This document shows positions 54,763 through 64,000 of a stretch of DNA of 64,000 bases, piece by piece. The stretch spans positions 9,118,758-9,182,757 of the forward strand of contig NC_134536.1 of NCBI RefSeq assembly GCF_050624435.1, given 5' to 3'. The notes beneath the pieces were generated by a model that searched no databases, was not told the origin of the DNA, and worked only from the letters and a program-made list of their open reading frames with translations. The stretch comes from Tenrec ecaudatus (lineage: Eukaryota; Chordata; Mammalia; Afrosoricida; Tenrecidae). Position 1 is the stretch's first letter. Each line of letters starts with the position of its first letter. The translations under genes were made by a program, and so were the position numbers.

Positions 54763-55189
54763 CTAAGAGACTGAGAGGCTGGGGATTCCAGCCAGGGCTG
54801 CCCAGGAAGAAGCTTCCAATTTGCCCAGGAAACAGAATATTCTGTCACGTGCTGGCCATTAGAAACACTTGTTTCTTTCCTCATCCCAACAGCAAAGAGC
54901 TTGGCTTTGGCATTGTGCCTGACAGGGGACAAAGCAAGCAGTGGAAGCCAAGGGACAGAAAAGTGTTAGGAACTAAATTCCATGCCCTCAAACAGGCCTG
55001 GCAAATCCTACCCCTGTGCATGCGATCTCAATTGGGAAGGGCGGCTTCTCGGTTAGCTTAATGGAGTCGTGTCAGTGTAGGGTGCATCTTAAACCAATCA
55101 CCTCAGAGACAGGAAATAGCAGAAGCCCTCAAAAACCGATTACCATCAACTCCATTCCAACTCCAGCCCATTGCACCCCGACACGGCAG
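54763..55189. other. Upstream region, nothing recognised
   Basis: No repeat or exon seen. A short piece at 55135-55170 (CATCAACTCCATTCCAACTC) may be SINE tail. Confidence 0.4.
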
Positions 55190-55597
55190 CGTAGACCTGG
55201 CTGCATCCCAGTCGTGGCCTCTTCATTCGCCCCGTATGCGTGTGAACGTTAGGCATGGAATAAGGAAGACTGAACACGAATGGACGAGTCTGCACGAGGC
55301 TGTTGGCAAAGACCATGGAAAGCCTGGTGGACAGTCCGAAGAACAAACAAACCTGTCTGGGAAGAAGGCTGCTCAGACTTCATCTCACGTACTTTGGACA
55401 CCTTATCAGACCAGCCCAGTCCCTGGAAATGGGCACCATGCTTGGGCAAGCATGAGGTCAGCTGGAAAGAGGAAGACCCTGGAGGAGATGGATTGCCATG
55501 TGGGCTCAAACACAGCAATGACCGTGAGGATGGCTCAGGATGAAGCCGGGGTTCTCTCTGGTGTCAGTGGGGGTCACCAGGAGCACCTAACAACGAG
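55190..55597 (+). mobile_element. RTE-clade LINE, 3' end fragment
   Basis: CGTATGCGTGTGAACGTTAG, AACAAACAAACCTGTCTGGG, GAAGACCCTGGAGGAGATGG, terminus AGGAGCACCTAACAACGAGA. Confidence 0.9.
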
Positions 55598-55602
55598 AGC
55601 GA

Positions 55603-55685
55603 TCTTTATGGAAACAGACGGCTGTCTTCCTCCCAGGGAGCAACAGGTGGGACCAAACCACTGACCTTTCCATTAGCAGTCCCAC
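55603..55685 (-). repeat. AfroSINE head half
   Basis: CTTCCTCCCAGGGAGCAACA, GACCAAACCACTGACCTTTC. Abuts the RTE end. Confidence 0.78.
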
Positions 55686-55697
55686 ACGGAACCTAAG

Positions 55698-55895
55698 GGG
55701 CCCAGAAAGAGTGGTCTACAGAGCTCTCGCACATAGGAAGAGAAGCTGAGAGACACAAGGGGTTCTCCCAGATCGGATGGAGAGAGAGCCTTCTCCCGGC
55801 CAGGGCTGGGCCCCTGGGTTTGGACTTCTAACCCCTGAACTGTGAGAAAACTCATCTCTGCTCATTCAAACCTCCCACATTTGGTATTAGTGTTG
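55698..55895 (+). repeat. MaLR-type LTR fragment
   Basis: TTGGACTTCTAACCCCTGAA, CTGTGAGAAAACTCATCTCT, CACATTTGGTATTAGTG: the 3' part of a MaLR/ERVL LTR, comparable to 3286-3360. Non-coding. Confidence 0.6.
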
Positions 55896-56344
55896 GAGCC
55901 GGACTTGGAGACTCAGCCCCAAGGAAGAGAAGGGAGAGGCAGGGAAAGGAGTCCATCTGCAGGCAGCTCTCAGAGTCACCTTCACCCAGTCACCGGTTCT
56001 GAGATCAAAGGGGCTTGTCATGGGGGGGAGACCTGAAGCCAGGGTGCAGATGTGGCTTGTGGCAGCAGTGTGTGTGGGAACATGACTCAGCCCAGCGGCT
56101 CGGCCTTTCAAGGGAAACAAGCCTCCCTTAACGCAAAGCTCGCCCAACCCACAGCACCCTCCTCTGCCCTCGACCACAGCTGCTTCCTCGAGAAGCCTCG
56201 CCATTTCAGAACACAGAACACAGCCGCAAGGCCTCCTGCCTCACACACAGGGGAAATTTTTAGTAACTAAATAGATCTTGAAAGTTTGCCTAAATATGTC
56301 ATCACTTTTTTTTTAACCTGAGTAGATTCTCTCTATATTCGGAG
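55896..56344. other. Upstream region, nothing recognised
   Basis: No repeat or exon seen. T-run near 56308. Confidence 0.45.
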
Positions 56345-56480
56345 CCTCTGGGTTGACGTGCTCAGGTATTAACGGAAAGGTTGATGGTTTGAGGCCGCCG
56401 AGGGGTACCTTGGAATAAAGGCTTGGTGACCTGTTTCTGAAGGACCAGCCAGTGAGATACCTGTGACTCTAGTCTCAGAC
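56345..56480 (+). repeat. AfroSINE, second subfamily
   Basis: GGTATTAACGGAAAGGTTGA, TTTGAGGCCGCCGAGGGGTA, GGACCAGCCAGTGAGATACC. Confidence 0.75.
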
Positions 56481-56877
56481 GCCACCAAGGTCAGCATAGT
56501 TCCACCCCCACAAGTGCTGTCACGTTCGAGCCGTGGGTTCCGTCATGTGTCAAGGTGTCTCGTTGAGGGACTTGGTCTGATCTCCGAGGACCCCCAGGAC
56601 ACCACAGACTTCACAAAGACAAGGTTCTCCACCCAGCTTTGGCAGGTACAGCCTGGGGTCTTAGGAGCACTCGAATGGCCATGGAAGGGGAAGCGTTTGG
56701 TCTCTCCCCATCCACAAGGGAGAAGAGTGGTGGAAAGTGAAGAAGCGTGGAAATAACTTGAGCCATGGACGAGTGGACGGAGCAAGCATCCGCCTCACAG
56801 ACCTGAGGCCTGTGGTGTCCAGCTACCACCACCCGCCGCTCTGAGAAAGATTCCATTAGAAAGGGCTGAATCCAAAC
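56481..56877. other. Upstream region, nothing recognised
   Basis: Open frames on both strands without domains. Confidence 0.45.
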
Positions 56878-57028
56878 TCCAAACCAAACTCACTGCCGTC
56901 GAGTCAACTCCAACTCATAGGGACCCGACAGGACAGAGTAGACCTGCCCCTGTGGGCTCCTGGATTACATCTTACAGAAGTAGAAAGCCCTGTCTATCTC
57001 CTGAGGAGGGCGGGCGGTTTTGATCTGC
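56878..57028 (-). repeat. AfroSINE, head missing
   Basis: CCAAACCAAACTCACTGCCG tail, GTCAACTCCAACTCATAGGG, GACCTGCCCCTGTGGGCTCC. A good example of the 3' terminus. Confidence 0.9.
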
Positions 57029-57724
57029 TAGAGTGGGAGAGAACTGTGGGCCAAATCTCAAAACCATCGAAGAGGTATAAATGGTCAGATAGAAGCTGGC
57101 AAGAGTCCCCACCCCCTAAGACAACGGCCCCTTGTCATCCTGCAGGTCTCTAGAGCTGAACTCAACCCCATTATTAGAATCTTATCAACCATTTCTAATC
57201 AGAGGGGCAGCATCTACCTTAGTGCCCAGGTCAGAGGGTTCGGAAAGACGGCAGAGTGGGGACAGGAAGCATTGGGAGGACGGGGGAGGAGAGGCGGTAC
57301 AATGAGGAGATGGCAATGGACAAGTGGAAATAAAATGTGCATGAATTGTGGAATGCAAAACAGATCACTTGCTCTTCCAACTGCCATCTAATGCACAATA
57401 AAAAGTTTTTAAAATAACAATGAAGAGTAGTCAATGAAGGAGGAGGAGGAGCAGCAGCAAACAGTTTGGCTCGTCAGTCCTACCCCATGGCCTTAGGGTC
57501 CCCGGGCGTGGCACCATGGCAGCTGTTAGTGGCAGTTCTACACGTAAGTAAGCCACAAGCATCCCAGTTCAAGACAGGAAATGAGTGAAGAGCTTTATCT
57601 CTGGTCTCCCAACTCAGACGGGCTTTGTCCTCACAGGCTTTTAGGACTCATGTCCCACACGCCCCTGGAGGCATCAGAAAGCCTGGCACAAAGATCTGGG
57701 TGCTTTGATAAACTCTCTATCCTT
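57029..57724. other. Stretch ending in a retroposon-like A-rich tail
   Basis: 57040-57425 ends AATGCACAATAAAAAGTTTT, then TAAAATAACAATG, which looks like a polyadenylated insertion in + sense. I cannot name the source. The remainder is featureless. Confidence 0.4.
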
Positions 57725-57915
57725 CTAGGTCATTCTCGCACAAGTGTGCTTGCCAGCAGCTCATGGAGTGGGCCGCTGGAGAAGAAGTCTCCAACGAGAT
57801 GGATCGGCACAGCAACTGCACCCACGGATGGCACAGGGCCAAGCCACACTTCCTTGCCTTGTCCACGGTGTAGCCACGAGTCAAAGGCGGCCCCACTGTA
57901 CCCAACAACAACGCC
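57725..57915 (+). mobile_element. RTE-clade LINE, 3' end fragment
   Basis: CCGCTGGAGAAGAAGTCTCC, AACGAGATGGATCGGCACAG, tail GTAGCCACGAGTCAAAGG, then CCCAACAACAACGCC. Confidence 0.78.
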
Positions 57916-58419
57916 ATTACGCTGATGCTGCCAGGTCCCTCACCGACGCAGGCTCCTTCTGCTACCTAGCTCAGTCACTGTCTCCAAGAAGGTCCGCCCA
58001 CTGACCACGCTTCAGGCCCCTCACAGATCTGAACGTGTCTATGGAGGTGCACCCGAAAGGTTCTTTCCACATCACCCGGACTCTATCCGTGTGGACAGGA
58101 CCTGGGCAAGAGAAAACTAAACCAGGCTCCACGTCATGAGAACGCCTCAACTCCAGGCACGTCCATTATCCGAAAGCCACCGCTCTGTTCGCCCTTCACC
58201 TTGGACTAGACTCGCTGCCAGCAAACAAAAGGCTGCTCTTTCGGAGCCAGTCAAGGGATGAGATAGAAAATCATGATTTCCATGGGTTCAATCTGACCTT
58301 TTCTTTAGACCTGCAGTGGTCCAGAGACATAAGGATTAATGCTATTGAGCTGTTCTAGATATGACTCATCATTTCTGTGATACCTGTTATCACAGAAGCT
58401 AATTTTCTCTTTTGGGCAC
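57916..58419. other. Upstream region with an AP-1-like site and a hairpin
   Basis: TGACTCA at 58362-58368 fits the AP-1 consensus. CTGTGATA and TATCACAG form an 8-bp inverted repeat with a 5-base loop at 58375-58395. Function is unproven. Confidence 0.4.
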
Positions 58420-58535
58420 TTACCTTGAGGTCAGACGGTTTGAAGTTGCTGAGGAGGGGACTGAGGCTTGGAGAAACTACGTCAGTTTTCTGAGTCCCAC
58501 TCCAAGCTGAATTTAAGTCCAAAGACCTATGGAAG
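58420..58535 (-). repeat. MIR SINE fragment, reverse
   Basis: GGGGACTGAGGCTTGGAGAA and CCAAGCTGAATTTAAGTCC are the reverse of the MIR core. On the minus strand it ends with the strong donor-like string CTCAAGGTAAGTG. Confidence 0.6.
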
Positions 58536-59524
58536 CTTTGTTGAGGAAAAGTAGGGTACGGGTGAGATTCTCCCACACGACAGGACGGGACTCCTTGATC
58601 TACACACTAGTTCTGACCCGTGTAGATTATACAGAGATCTTCAACACTCAACAGACATTTCCTTCTTACAATCTCTCCTCTGATCAAGACAATTGTTTGG
58701 GGGTTAGGGTGAAGGAAACGTAATTGAAAGGCAGTCAACGTAGACCTTTGCTAACTTAGCTTCTTTTCAATTCTAAAATTACATTGACGTCTCACCTCCA
58801 AATCCAGCATAATGAAGCTGATTGTGAGGAAGATAGTGATTAACTGTATTACTGAAATTGGCAAACCAAAGAGTAAAGCAAGTAACACTTGATAAGCTTA
58901 AAAAAAAGAACTCACATCACACAGCTGCTGGTTGACTCTGGGTTGGTCTTGAACAGACACTAAAGCTGCTCTCCCCATTTCATTTAAGCCATCGATGCCT
59001 GGCTTTTTTTTTTTTAATGTCTGACATTTTGAATAGCAGTTATTCAACAGAACTACAAGTCACCCTTTATCGGATTGATTGCTGTCTTCACTTCCCCCAG
59101 TTTCCACGTCTTCAACAGAAGAAAAGTCAGAGGACTCGAACTCTCTGCCCACCCTCGCCCAACTCTCTGCCCACCCTCGCCCAGAACACGTAGCTCCAAA
59201 GTCTAGCCTCGGGCACTCTCCCTACCTTTGCATCGGTGACGAGATAAGAGCCCTGGAGCCCGGTCTGGAGAAAAGGAAGTCGAGGTTTCTTCTGGTGAGA
59301 ACAAATGAATCTTGCTCTTTCCTTCCTGTTGGGGTCAGGCTGATGCAGCACGCCCTCCATGCCCGCCCCTCCCACATCCCCACCCAGCCCCAGACTCTGG
59401 GTGCAGGGTGGCTGCTTCCACATCACCCACAGGGCTGCTGAAACCCACACCTCGCCAAGGCGTGTGTGATGGACTTGTGAGAGGTTGCACTCTAACAGGG
59501 GCGAGCAAGAAATTCCACTGCAAC
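58536..59524. other. Upstream region, mostly unassigned
   Basis: AT-rich 58580-59070 with a T run near 59006. A 22-bp exact tandem duplication lies at 59139-59182. A + frame at 59079-59441 follows an acceptor-like TTCACTTCCCCCAG, but there is no coding similarity. Confidence 0.45.
59139..59182. repeat. 22-bp exact tandem duplication
   Basis: AACTCTCTGCCCACCCTCGC plus CC, twice in a row with no mismatch. Confidence 0.97.
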
Positions 59525-62500
59525 CAAGGAGAGTGGACGTCAGAAGACACTCTGGAACTTGCTCTGAATCATCCGTCGCTAAAGCAAATGGAAGAACTGA
59601 TGAAGTCAAAGAGCTGACTAGAACGTTTCAGAGGGCAGCTTGAGAAGCCTAAGCCAAACATTATCGTGAAATATGTGAAGCCTAGAGTTAGAAAATAGAA
59701 AAGGGAAGACCACTGAGGTATAGCTTAAACAAGTGACACGTTCAAACCTCAGCTCCAACCTGGAAAGGTTCTATGGGCAAAGTGCTGAATGAGGCAGGAA
59801 GCATCCAAAGAGGATGGAACGAACAGAACTAGTCGGCATTCCAGCATCTGAGGAGGCAGCATAAGAGCAAGAAGCAAGGGTGCTGACGGCGGGAGTCTAA
59901 GCTGCACTGAGTGCATCAGCCTCCAGGACTTGATGGACTTCCTACCAACTGGAATTTTTCATCAAGCTGATGAAGCACTGGGAGCACTCACTCAGACGAA
60001 ATTTAGAAGACAGCTTGTTGGCCAACTGACTGGAAGAGATCCATTCCCAGGAAGGTGACCCCGCAGAATGACCAGCTTGCCGAACAACGTCACTGCTATC
60101 GCATGCAAATAAAATGTCACTGAAAATCGTCCGACGACGACGGTTGCAACAGTACACGGACAGGGATCTGCCAGAGGTTCAGGCTGGATTCAGAAGAACA
60201 CGCGAAACAAGGGATATCAGATGGATCTTGGCTCAAATCAGACAAGACTTACCAGAAAGAGGTTGACTTGTGTTTTACTGACCATGCCAAGGCATTCGGC
60301 TGTGTGGATCACCACAGACAATGGACAGCCTCGAGAAGAATGGGAATTCAGAGCACTCCACTGTGATCAGGACAAGCGCACCTGGATCAAGTTGAGGGAA
60401 CAGCAGTGGGAACAGAACAGGGGAATACTGCATGGTTGAAAACCGAGAACGCTGCGCAGCGGGCTACTGCCCACTCACCATACTTCTTCCATCAGTATGC
60501 TGACCACTAATCGGAGAAGCTGCATTCGACGAAGAAGAATGCAGAATCAGGATTGGAGGGAGGCTTATTAACACAGCCATGCTTGCTGAGAGTAAGGAGG
60601 ACCTGAAGCACTTGCTGATGAAGATCAAGGTTTGCAGCCTTCAGCATGGATCACAGCTCAATATAAAGAAAACAAACATCTCCGGACCAATAGGCCAACC
60701 TCAGGGTAAATGGAGAACAATGGAAGGCTTCATCTTACTCGACTCCCCAGTCAGTGCTCATAGAAGTAGCAGTCAAGATCATTGCACTGAGTAAATCTGC
60801 TGCACAGGGCCTCTTTAAAGTATTGAAATGCAAGGGTGTTAATAGAGAGGTCTGAGGGGTTGGTCCCAATCCCAACCCTGTGGACAGCTCTCCCACCCTG
60901 CCCCCCGAAGAATTCACTTCAGAGGACAGCACTGAAGCTACAGCTCAGGGAGCGGGACATGTCTGAGGGACATATTCCTGCTCAGAGCAGCCAATGCACA
61001 GAGAGGACCATATGGCCAGCCCCACCACGAGACATGATGTCCCTCACTGACCCATAGCACTACAGGGGACAACACTGGAGACACAGTGTGGGAATTGTGC
61101 CCGATCTGACCCCATCACACCAAGGGGAAACACTAAGGGTATGCAACAGAACAGCAAGGGGAGCAGAGCAAGGAAGTCCCTGGGGAGTACCAAAAATAGA
61201 CTGTGGGGCCAGGACGTGGCATACCATCAGACCAGAAAACACTCATAAAGGTCAACAAACAGACTTTGAACTATTTATAGGATTTTCTTCTTTTGTCATT
61301 GTTTTTTTGTTGTTGTTATTTTCTTTTGTTGCTTTGGTTTGCTCTGTCTTGCTTTTGTGCTTATTATCGTCTCTGCATGTCTATCTAGATAAGGTAGGCA
61401 GGATAAACAATCTGGAGGAGAAAACAACAAGACCGATGGTTCCTTGAGGGGGTGGTGGAGGCTGGGGGACACCAGAGAAGGGAAGGTGGGGGAGGGGGGA
61501 AAGGAAGTTGGTGTTAACAAACCCAGGGAACAAGGGAACCGCAAGTGATCTAAAATTGATGGCGAGGAGGGTGTAGGAGGCCGGTAGGGCTTGATTAAGG
61601 GCAGTGTAACCGAGAGGAATTATTGAAACCCAAATGAAGGCTGAGCATGATAGTGGGACAAGAGGAAAGTAAAAGGAAATATAGGAAAGAAGTAGGAGGC
61701 AAAGGGCATTTACAGAGGTCTAAATACAGGCATGTACATATGTAAATATATTTATATATGACGATCGGGAAATAGATCTCTGTGCATATGTTTATAGGTT
61801 TAATATTAAGGTAGCAGATGGACATTGGGCCTCTAACTCAAGTACTCCCTCAACACAAAAACACTTTGTTCTATTAGCCTGGATTCCATGATGCTCACCT
61901 TCCTAACACGATCGGTGAAGACAAAGTGGATGCATAAGCAAATGTGGTGAAGAAAGCTGATGGTGCCGGCTATCAAAAGATATGGTGTCTGGGGTCTTAA
62001 AGGCTTGAAGATAAACAAGCAGCCATCTAGCTCAGAAGCAACAAAGCCCACATGGAAGAAGCACACCAGCCTGTGTGATCACAAGGTGTCAACAAGATCA
62101 GGTATCAGGCATCAAAGACCCAGAACAGAAAAATCATATCATTGTGCATGAGGGGAAGTGTGAAGTGGAGACCCAAAGCCCATCTGCAGGCAATTGGACA
62201 TTCCCTTACAGAAGAGTCGCGGGGAGGAGACGAGCCAGTCAGGGTGCTGTATAGCACCAATGAAACATACAATATTCCTCTAGTTCTTTAATGCTCCCCC
62301 CCTACCACCACTACCATTGTCCCAATTCTACCTTATAAATCTGGCTAAACCAGAGGATGTACATGAGTACAGATAAACCCCTCAGGACTAATAATGAAAG
62401 TATCCATACCAGGAAGGTAAGGGGAAAGTGAGGGGAGCGAAGGGGAACCGATCACAGTGATCTACATATAACCCCTGCCCAGGGAGATGGACAACAGAAA

Positions 62501-63228
62501 AGTGGCTGAAGGGAGACATCAGACAGTATATGGCATGAAAAATAATAACAACTTGTAAATTATCAGTGGTTCGTGAGGGAGAGGGGGAGGATTGGGGAGG
62601 GAGGGGAAAAATGAGGAGCTGATACCAAGGGCTCAAGTAGAAAGAAAATGTTCTGAAAATGATGATGGCACAAATGTGCTTGACACGATAGATGGGTGGA
62701 TGGATGGATTGTGATAAGAGCTGTATGAACCCCCCAGTAAAATGGCTTTAAAAAGAACGAAAAAGGAAATGCTAGGGTGTTACTTTAGGGACTAAAGTGT
62801 GCCTGATCCAAGTCATGGTATTTTCAATAGCCTAATATGCATATGAACATTGGACATTGAATATGGAAAACTAATGAAGAATGAATGTGTTTGAATTACG
62901 ATGCTGGTGAAGAATATTAAAAGTACCAGCGAATGCCAAAAGAACAAACCAATCTGTCTTGGAAGAAGTACAGCCAGAGTGCTCCTCAGAGGCAATGGTG
63001 GTGAGACTTCCTCTCTTGTACTTTGGACATGTTGTCAGCAGGGACCAGTCCCCGGAGAAGGACATCCTGCTTGGTAAAGTCACGGGGCAGCGAAGAGGGA
63101 AAGACCTTTGACAAGATGAACTGATACTTAAGAACAATTGTGAGGCTGGCGCAGGACTGGGCAGTGTTTCATTCTGTTCACGAATTGTCACCAGGAGCCT
63201 GACCTGGACTCAGCAGAAGCTAACAACT
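59525..63228 (+). mobile_element. RTE-clade LINE, long copy split by an L1
   Basis: Parts 59525-60841 and 62783-63228. The left part begins GACACTCTGGAACTTGCTCT and passes TCTGCCAGAGGTTCAGGCTG (RT motif PEVQAGF) and AACACAGCCATGCTTGC near the degraded YADD region. The right part resumes CTTTAGGGACTAAAGTGTGC and runs to GGGCAGTGTTTCATTCTGTT. Many frameshifts, inactive. Confidence 0.92.
60842..62765 (+). mobile_element. L1 3' portion inserted in the RTE copy, with 17-bp TSD
   Basis: Flanked by GAAATGCAAGGGTGTTA (60825-60841) and GAAATGCTAGGGTGTTA (62766-62782), 16 of 17 identical. The 3' half matches the copy at 7654 (GGGGTCTTAAAGGCTTGAAG, CATGGAAGAAGCACACCAGC) and ends AACCCCCCAGTAAAATGGCT with an A-rich tail. 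About 1.9 kb, mainly 3' UTR, 5' truncated. Confidence 0.94.
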
Positions 63229-63239
63229 GAGTCCAGATA

Positions 63240-63455
63240 AACCGAGACTACTGGTTCCTGTTACCAGGCTGGTGATGCTAAGCTATATATCTGACTGAAG
63301 GTCTCTGGCTAATCCTCTCTTAGCCAGTCGACGTCAGGGCCTGCGGTTGGGATGAGCCAGTTCACAAAAAGCTTGGGAGTAATTAAAAAGCTACCACAAG
63401 TCTCACCCTTTAATTCCGGGGGCTCGTTCAGAACCCGTGGGGTCTTGCCCTCCTC
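63240..63455 (+). repeat. Possible class I endogenous retrovirus LTR end
   Basis: Ends TTTAATTCCGGGGGCTCGTT. The GGGGGCTCGT core resembles the proline-tRNA primer-binding site that follows many gammaretroviral-type LTRs, but matches it only partly. No gag or pol coding follows. Very tentative. Confidence 0.25.
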
Positions 63456-63474
63456 CTAACGCCGAGAGACTTAG

Positions 63475-63662
63475 AAGGAGCCCTGGTGGCACAGTGGTTA
63501 CACGTTGGGCTGTTAACCACAAGGCCAGCAGTTCAAAACCACCAGCCTCTCCACAGGAGAAAGATGAAGCTTTCTTCTCCCAGAGTCACATTCTTGGAAA
63601 CCCACATGGGCAGTTCCACTCTGTCCCACAGGCTCACAGTGAGTTGGCATGGACACAACTGT
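63475..63662 (+). repeat. AfroSINE, well preserved
   Basis: GGAGCCCTGGTGGCACAGTG head, ACGTTGGGCTGTTAACCACA, CAAAACCACCAGCCTCTCC, tail CACAGTGAGTTGGCATGG. One of the least decayed heads in the window. Confidence 0.94.
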
Positions 63663-64000
63663 TGCTGTTTCCAGACAGACTTGGCTACCATGTGTCAAAT
63701 TCACATGAGAGCAGCAGGAGAAGCTGCGAAGAGGGTGAGAAGGCCCCGACTGGCACCTAGCCAGGACTGTTAGCAGGGCAGGGGCCAGGTGGTTGAGAAG
63801 GGAGGCTAAAATGGGACGCAGGAAAGGCAAAGACGTCAGAATCAGTGCCGTGTTCACATGGGGCTCAAGACAGAGATCTGGAATGGATGGTGACCAGGAA
63901 TGAAAACACTCGGTAAATAAAGTTCAGGATCCAAGAGACCCAGTGTGGGAGAGGAGCCTGCCTCCTCTCAGTCGGCATCCCTCTAGTGCCCACAAGCGGG
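63663..64000. other. Window edge, nothing recognised
   Basis: No repeat or exon that I can identify. Confidence 0.45.

Noticed and set aside
59079..59441. Possible + strand exon after an acceptor-like TTCACTTCCCCCAG
   Set aside because: No coding similarity, contains a recent 22-bp duplication, and lies antisense to the only known gene here.
63240..63455. A full endogenous retrovirus
   Set aside because: Only a partial primer-binding-site-like motif is present. No paired LTR or coding remains in view, so it is kept only as a tentative fragment.
1..64000. CRISPR arrays, operons, ribosome-binding sites, prophage
   Set aside because: The sequence is mammalian. The regular repeats are microsatellites and dispersed retrotransposons.
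43736..64000. DYNLT1, the expected upstream neighbour of SYTL3
   Set aside because: I found no coding segment resembling a Tctex-type dynein light chain on either strand, so it is presumed to lie outside the window.

Overview
This is eukaryotic, mammalian genomic DNA, not a microbial or plasmid sequence. Genes are split by GT-AG introns, coding density is very low (843 coding bases seen in 64 kb), and most of the window is retrotransposon debris. The organism is almost certainly an afrotherian (elephant, tenrec, hyrax or aardvark group). The commonest repeat, about 55 copies or fragments, is the tRNA-derived AfroSINE: its head reads GGAGCCCTGGTGGC, and its tail reads like GGGTCGCTATGAGTCAGAAT then GACTCGATGGCA. 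It occurs beside its likely partner, an RTE-clade (BovB-like) LINE with the same tail. Variants such as 'GTTACAGTCTCAGAAACCCACAGG' split across the SINE body make me lean towards a tenrec, with low confidence on the species.

One gene is clear: SYTL3 (synaptotagmin-like 3, Slp3, a Rab27 effector), on the minus strand. I assembled eight coding exons by eye, all joined by GT-AG introns with matching phases: 43736-43627 (start codon), 41036-40818 (whole zinc finger), 29208-29144 (Rab27-contact motif), 19877-19826, 18453-18387, 15194-15116, 12270-12152 and 3904-3773. Together they give the first 281 residues in one open frame: the Slp homology domain and the linker. The exons for the two C2 domains must lie beyond the left edge. 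The interval from about 43.8 to 64 kb is upstream of the start codon (5' untranslated exons, intron 1 and/or promoter side). I see no second gene there.

Layout in + coordinates. 1-3.7 kb: intron after exon 8, with SINEs, an L1 3' end and an MLT1-like LTR. 3.9-12.1 kb: intron 7, with an RTE copy interrupted by an L1 and by a SINE, each with target-site duplications. 12.3-15.1 kb: intron 6, few repeats. 15.2-18.4 kb: intron 5, with a 750-bp TG-rich tract and a CATC tract. 18.5-19.8 kb: intron 4. 19.9-29.1 kb: intron 3. 29.2-40.8 kb: intron 2, dense with SINE/RTE. 41.0-43.6 kb: intron 1 of the coding part. 43.7-64 kb: 5' flank, with a long RTE reverse transcriptase relic (50.5-52.4 kb), an inverted RTE partner (52.7-53.4 kb), a second RTE split by an L1 (59.5-63.2 kb), several copies of a roughly 450-bp repeat I cannot name, and a 256-bp retroposed segment of unknown source with a perfect 15-bp target-site duplication (47.86-48.12 kb).

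I found no new molecular system. The observations most worth following are the unidentified retroposon, the nested insertions that give a relative chronology (RTE older than L1 and AfroSINE), simple repeats placed close to three SYTL3 splice sites, and inverted SINE pairs around the zinc-finger exon.
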